Positions 6,097 to 6,430 of a DNA stretch of 6,430 bases are shown in pieces (positions within the stretch are counted from its first letter, which is position 1; each line of letters opens with the position of its first letter). The notes under the pieces were generated by a model. That model ran no database searches, was not told where the DNA came from, and saw only the letters and a list, made by a program, of their open reading frames with translations. The DNA lies in NCBI GenBank assembly GCA_002084865.1, contig NBMG01000095.1, positions 1 to 6,430 on the forward strand, in the 5' to 3' direction. This DNA comes from Candidatus Atribacteria bacterium 4572_76. GTDB lineage: Bacteria > Atribacterota > Phoenicimicrobiia > Phoenicimicrobiales > Phoenicimicrobiaceae. The position numbers were made by a program, and so were the translations under genes.

Positions 6097-6182
6097 CGAT
6101 AGTTCAGTTTTTTTCTTTTAATTTCAATTTTTAAAACAAAATCTGTTCTGCGGCAGTTAAGTTGTTGCGAAAGACAGAGCAA
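6093..6182 (-). CDS. possible 29-codon leader ORF coupled to the radical-SAM-like gene
   Basis: TTG at 6182-6180 lies seven bases after GGAGG (6194-6190, within AGAGGAGGGG). The frame runs 29 codons (MLCLSQQLN... ending KKLNYR) and stops at TGA 6095-6093, overlapping the next gene's ATG as ATGA. An in-frame TAG at 6200-6198 bounds it upstream. The peptide is basic, matches no family I recognise, and has no clear signal or membrane segment. The placement suggests translational coupling for a downstream gene with no ribosome binding site of its own. Short length and the rare TTG start leave a real chance that it is fortuitous. Confidence 0.4.
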   Translation of the reverse strand: MLCLSQQLNCRRTDFVLKIEIKRKKLNYR

Positions 6183-6191
6183 TTCTGCCCC

Positions 6192-6211
6192 TCCTCTCTA
6201 TTTTCAGAGGA
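6192..6211 (-). promoter_or_regulatory. small hairpin over the micro-ORF ribosome binding site
   Basis: In the minus-strand transcript TCCTCT (6211-6206) pairs with AGAGGA (6197-6192) across an eight-base loop. The second arm overlaps the GGAGG of the micro-ORF, so the stem could mask it. Six base pairs is modest, so regulation is only a possibility. Confidence 0.35.
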
Positions 6212-6246
6212 ACAGACTATGCGAAAGTAGGGAAAATAATCTTAAT

Positions 6247-6271
6247 GAAATTTACCATCTCTATAAATTTC
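6247..6271 (-). terminator. weak candidate terminator after the right-edge gene
   Basis: A perfect 8-bp inverted repeat, GAAATTTA/TAAATTTC, with a nine-base loop, begins 20 bp after the stop at 6291 and is followed on the minus strand by a T-rich stretch (ATTAAGATTATTTT). The stem is almost all A-T, so termination would be inefficient if it occurs. Confidence 0.3.
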
Positions 6272-6290
6272 CTTCCCTTCAGTTAGCAAC

Positions 6291-6430
6291 TTAAAAAGTC
6301 TCTACAATAAAAAAGTTCTTCTCCGTAAGAAAAATATCGTTAATATACACTATTACCTTCCACTTTCCGGGCAGCTGAGAGGCATAATTATCCTTAATCT
6401 TTATCCAGTACCAGGTACGGTAATTAGTGT
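6291..6430 (-). CDS. C-terminus of an unidentified protein, probably exported; partial at right edge
   Basis: The last 45 codons of a minus-strand gene, stopping at TAA 6293-6291. The frame is open to the window edge and reads TNYRTWYWIKIKDN..., then LPGKWKVIVYINDIFL (19-34) and ends EKNFFIVETF. The alternating W-I-K / W-K-V-I-V-Y pattern, with G-K-W before paired beta strands and a closing F-F-I-V strand, looks like the last strands of an immunoglobulin-like or other beta domain common at the end of exported proteins. That domain call is inference from the pattern. It is the first of the minus-strand run entering the window, 194 bp before the radical-SAM-like gene. Confidence 0.65.
   Translation of the reverse strand, partial: TNYRTWYWIKIKDNYASQLPGKWKVIVYINDIFLTEKNFFIVETF

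Overview
The window is AT-rich bacterial DNA (GC roughly in the mid to upper 30s by eye). Most genes start with strong AGGAGG-type ribosome binding sites. Seven of eight genes lie on the minus strand; only the HU gene is on the plus strand. Small SpoVS and Asp23 proteins, a DUF4384/PEGA envelope protein, a B12-type radical-SAM relative and a start of an FGG-repeat secreted protein together suggest a low-GC anaerobe of a Firmicutes-like or deep-branching lineage such as Atribacterota or Thermotogota relatives. That placement is inference; no marker here fixes it.

Layout from left to right: (1) the first 46 codons of an exported protein, running off the left edge; (2) lpdA, dihydrolipoamide dehydrogenase, complete; (3) a 508-residue exported protein with an N-terminal DUF4384-like domain and four PEGA repeats, 69 bp upstream of lpdA on the same strand; (4) a 262-bp AT-rich divergent intergenic region; (5) hup, an HU-type nucleoid protein starting at GTG; (6) a strong hairpin between convergent hup and the Asp23 gene; (7) an Asp23/Gls24-family protein with a Lys/Glu-rich N-terminal tail; (8) spoVS, preceded by a 214-bp leader holding a consensus extended -10 promoter, an ownerless ribosome binding site and three DnaA-box-like 9-mers; (9) a B12-binding/radical-SAM-like protein; (10) the last 45 codons of another, probably exported, protein running off the right edge.

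The most unusual item is the radical-SAM-like protein. It keeps the B12-binding half and the conserved motifs of the radical SAM barrel, yet the segment that should carry the CxxxCxxC iron-sulfur motif is absent and the two flanks are joined in frame. Its start has no ribosome binding site. It is instead overlapped (ATGA) by the end of a 29-codon micro-ORF that does have a good ribosome binding site, partly buried in a hairpin. This suggests either translational coupling of a repurposed protein or a gene in decay.

The genes do not form one obvious pathway. Three of them (left edge, PEGA, probably right edge) concern the envelope or secreted proteins; hup and spoVS encode DNA-binding or regulatory proteins; lpdA is a lone E3 component with no E1, E2 or glycine-cleavage gene visible. 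No tRNA, rRNA, CRISPR array, insertion sequence or integrase was seen.
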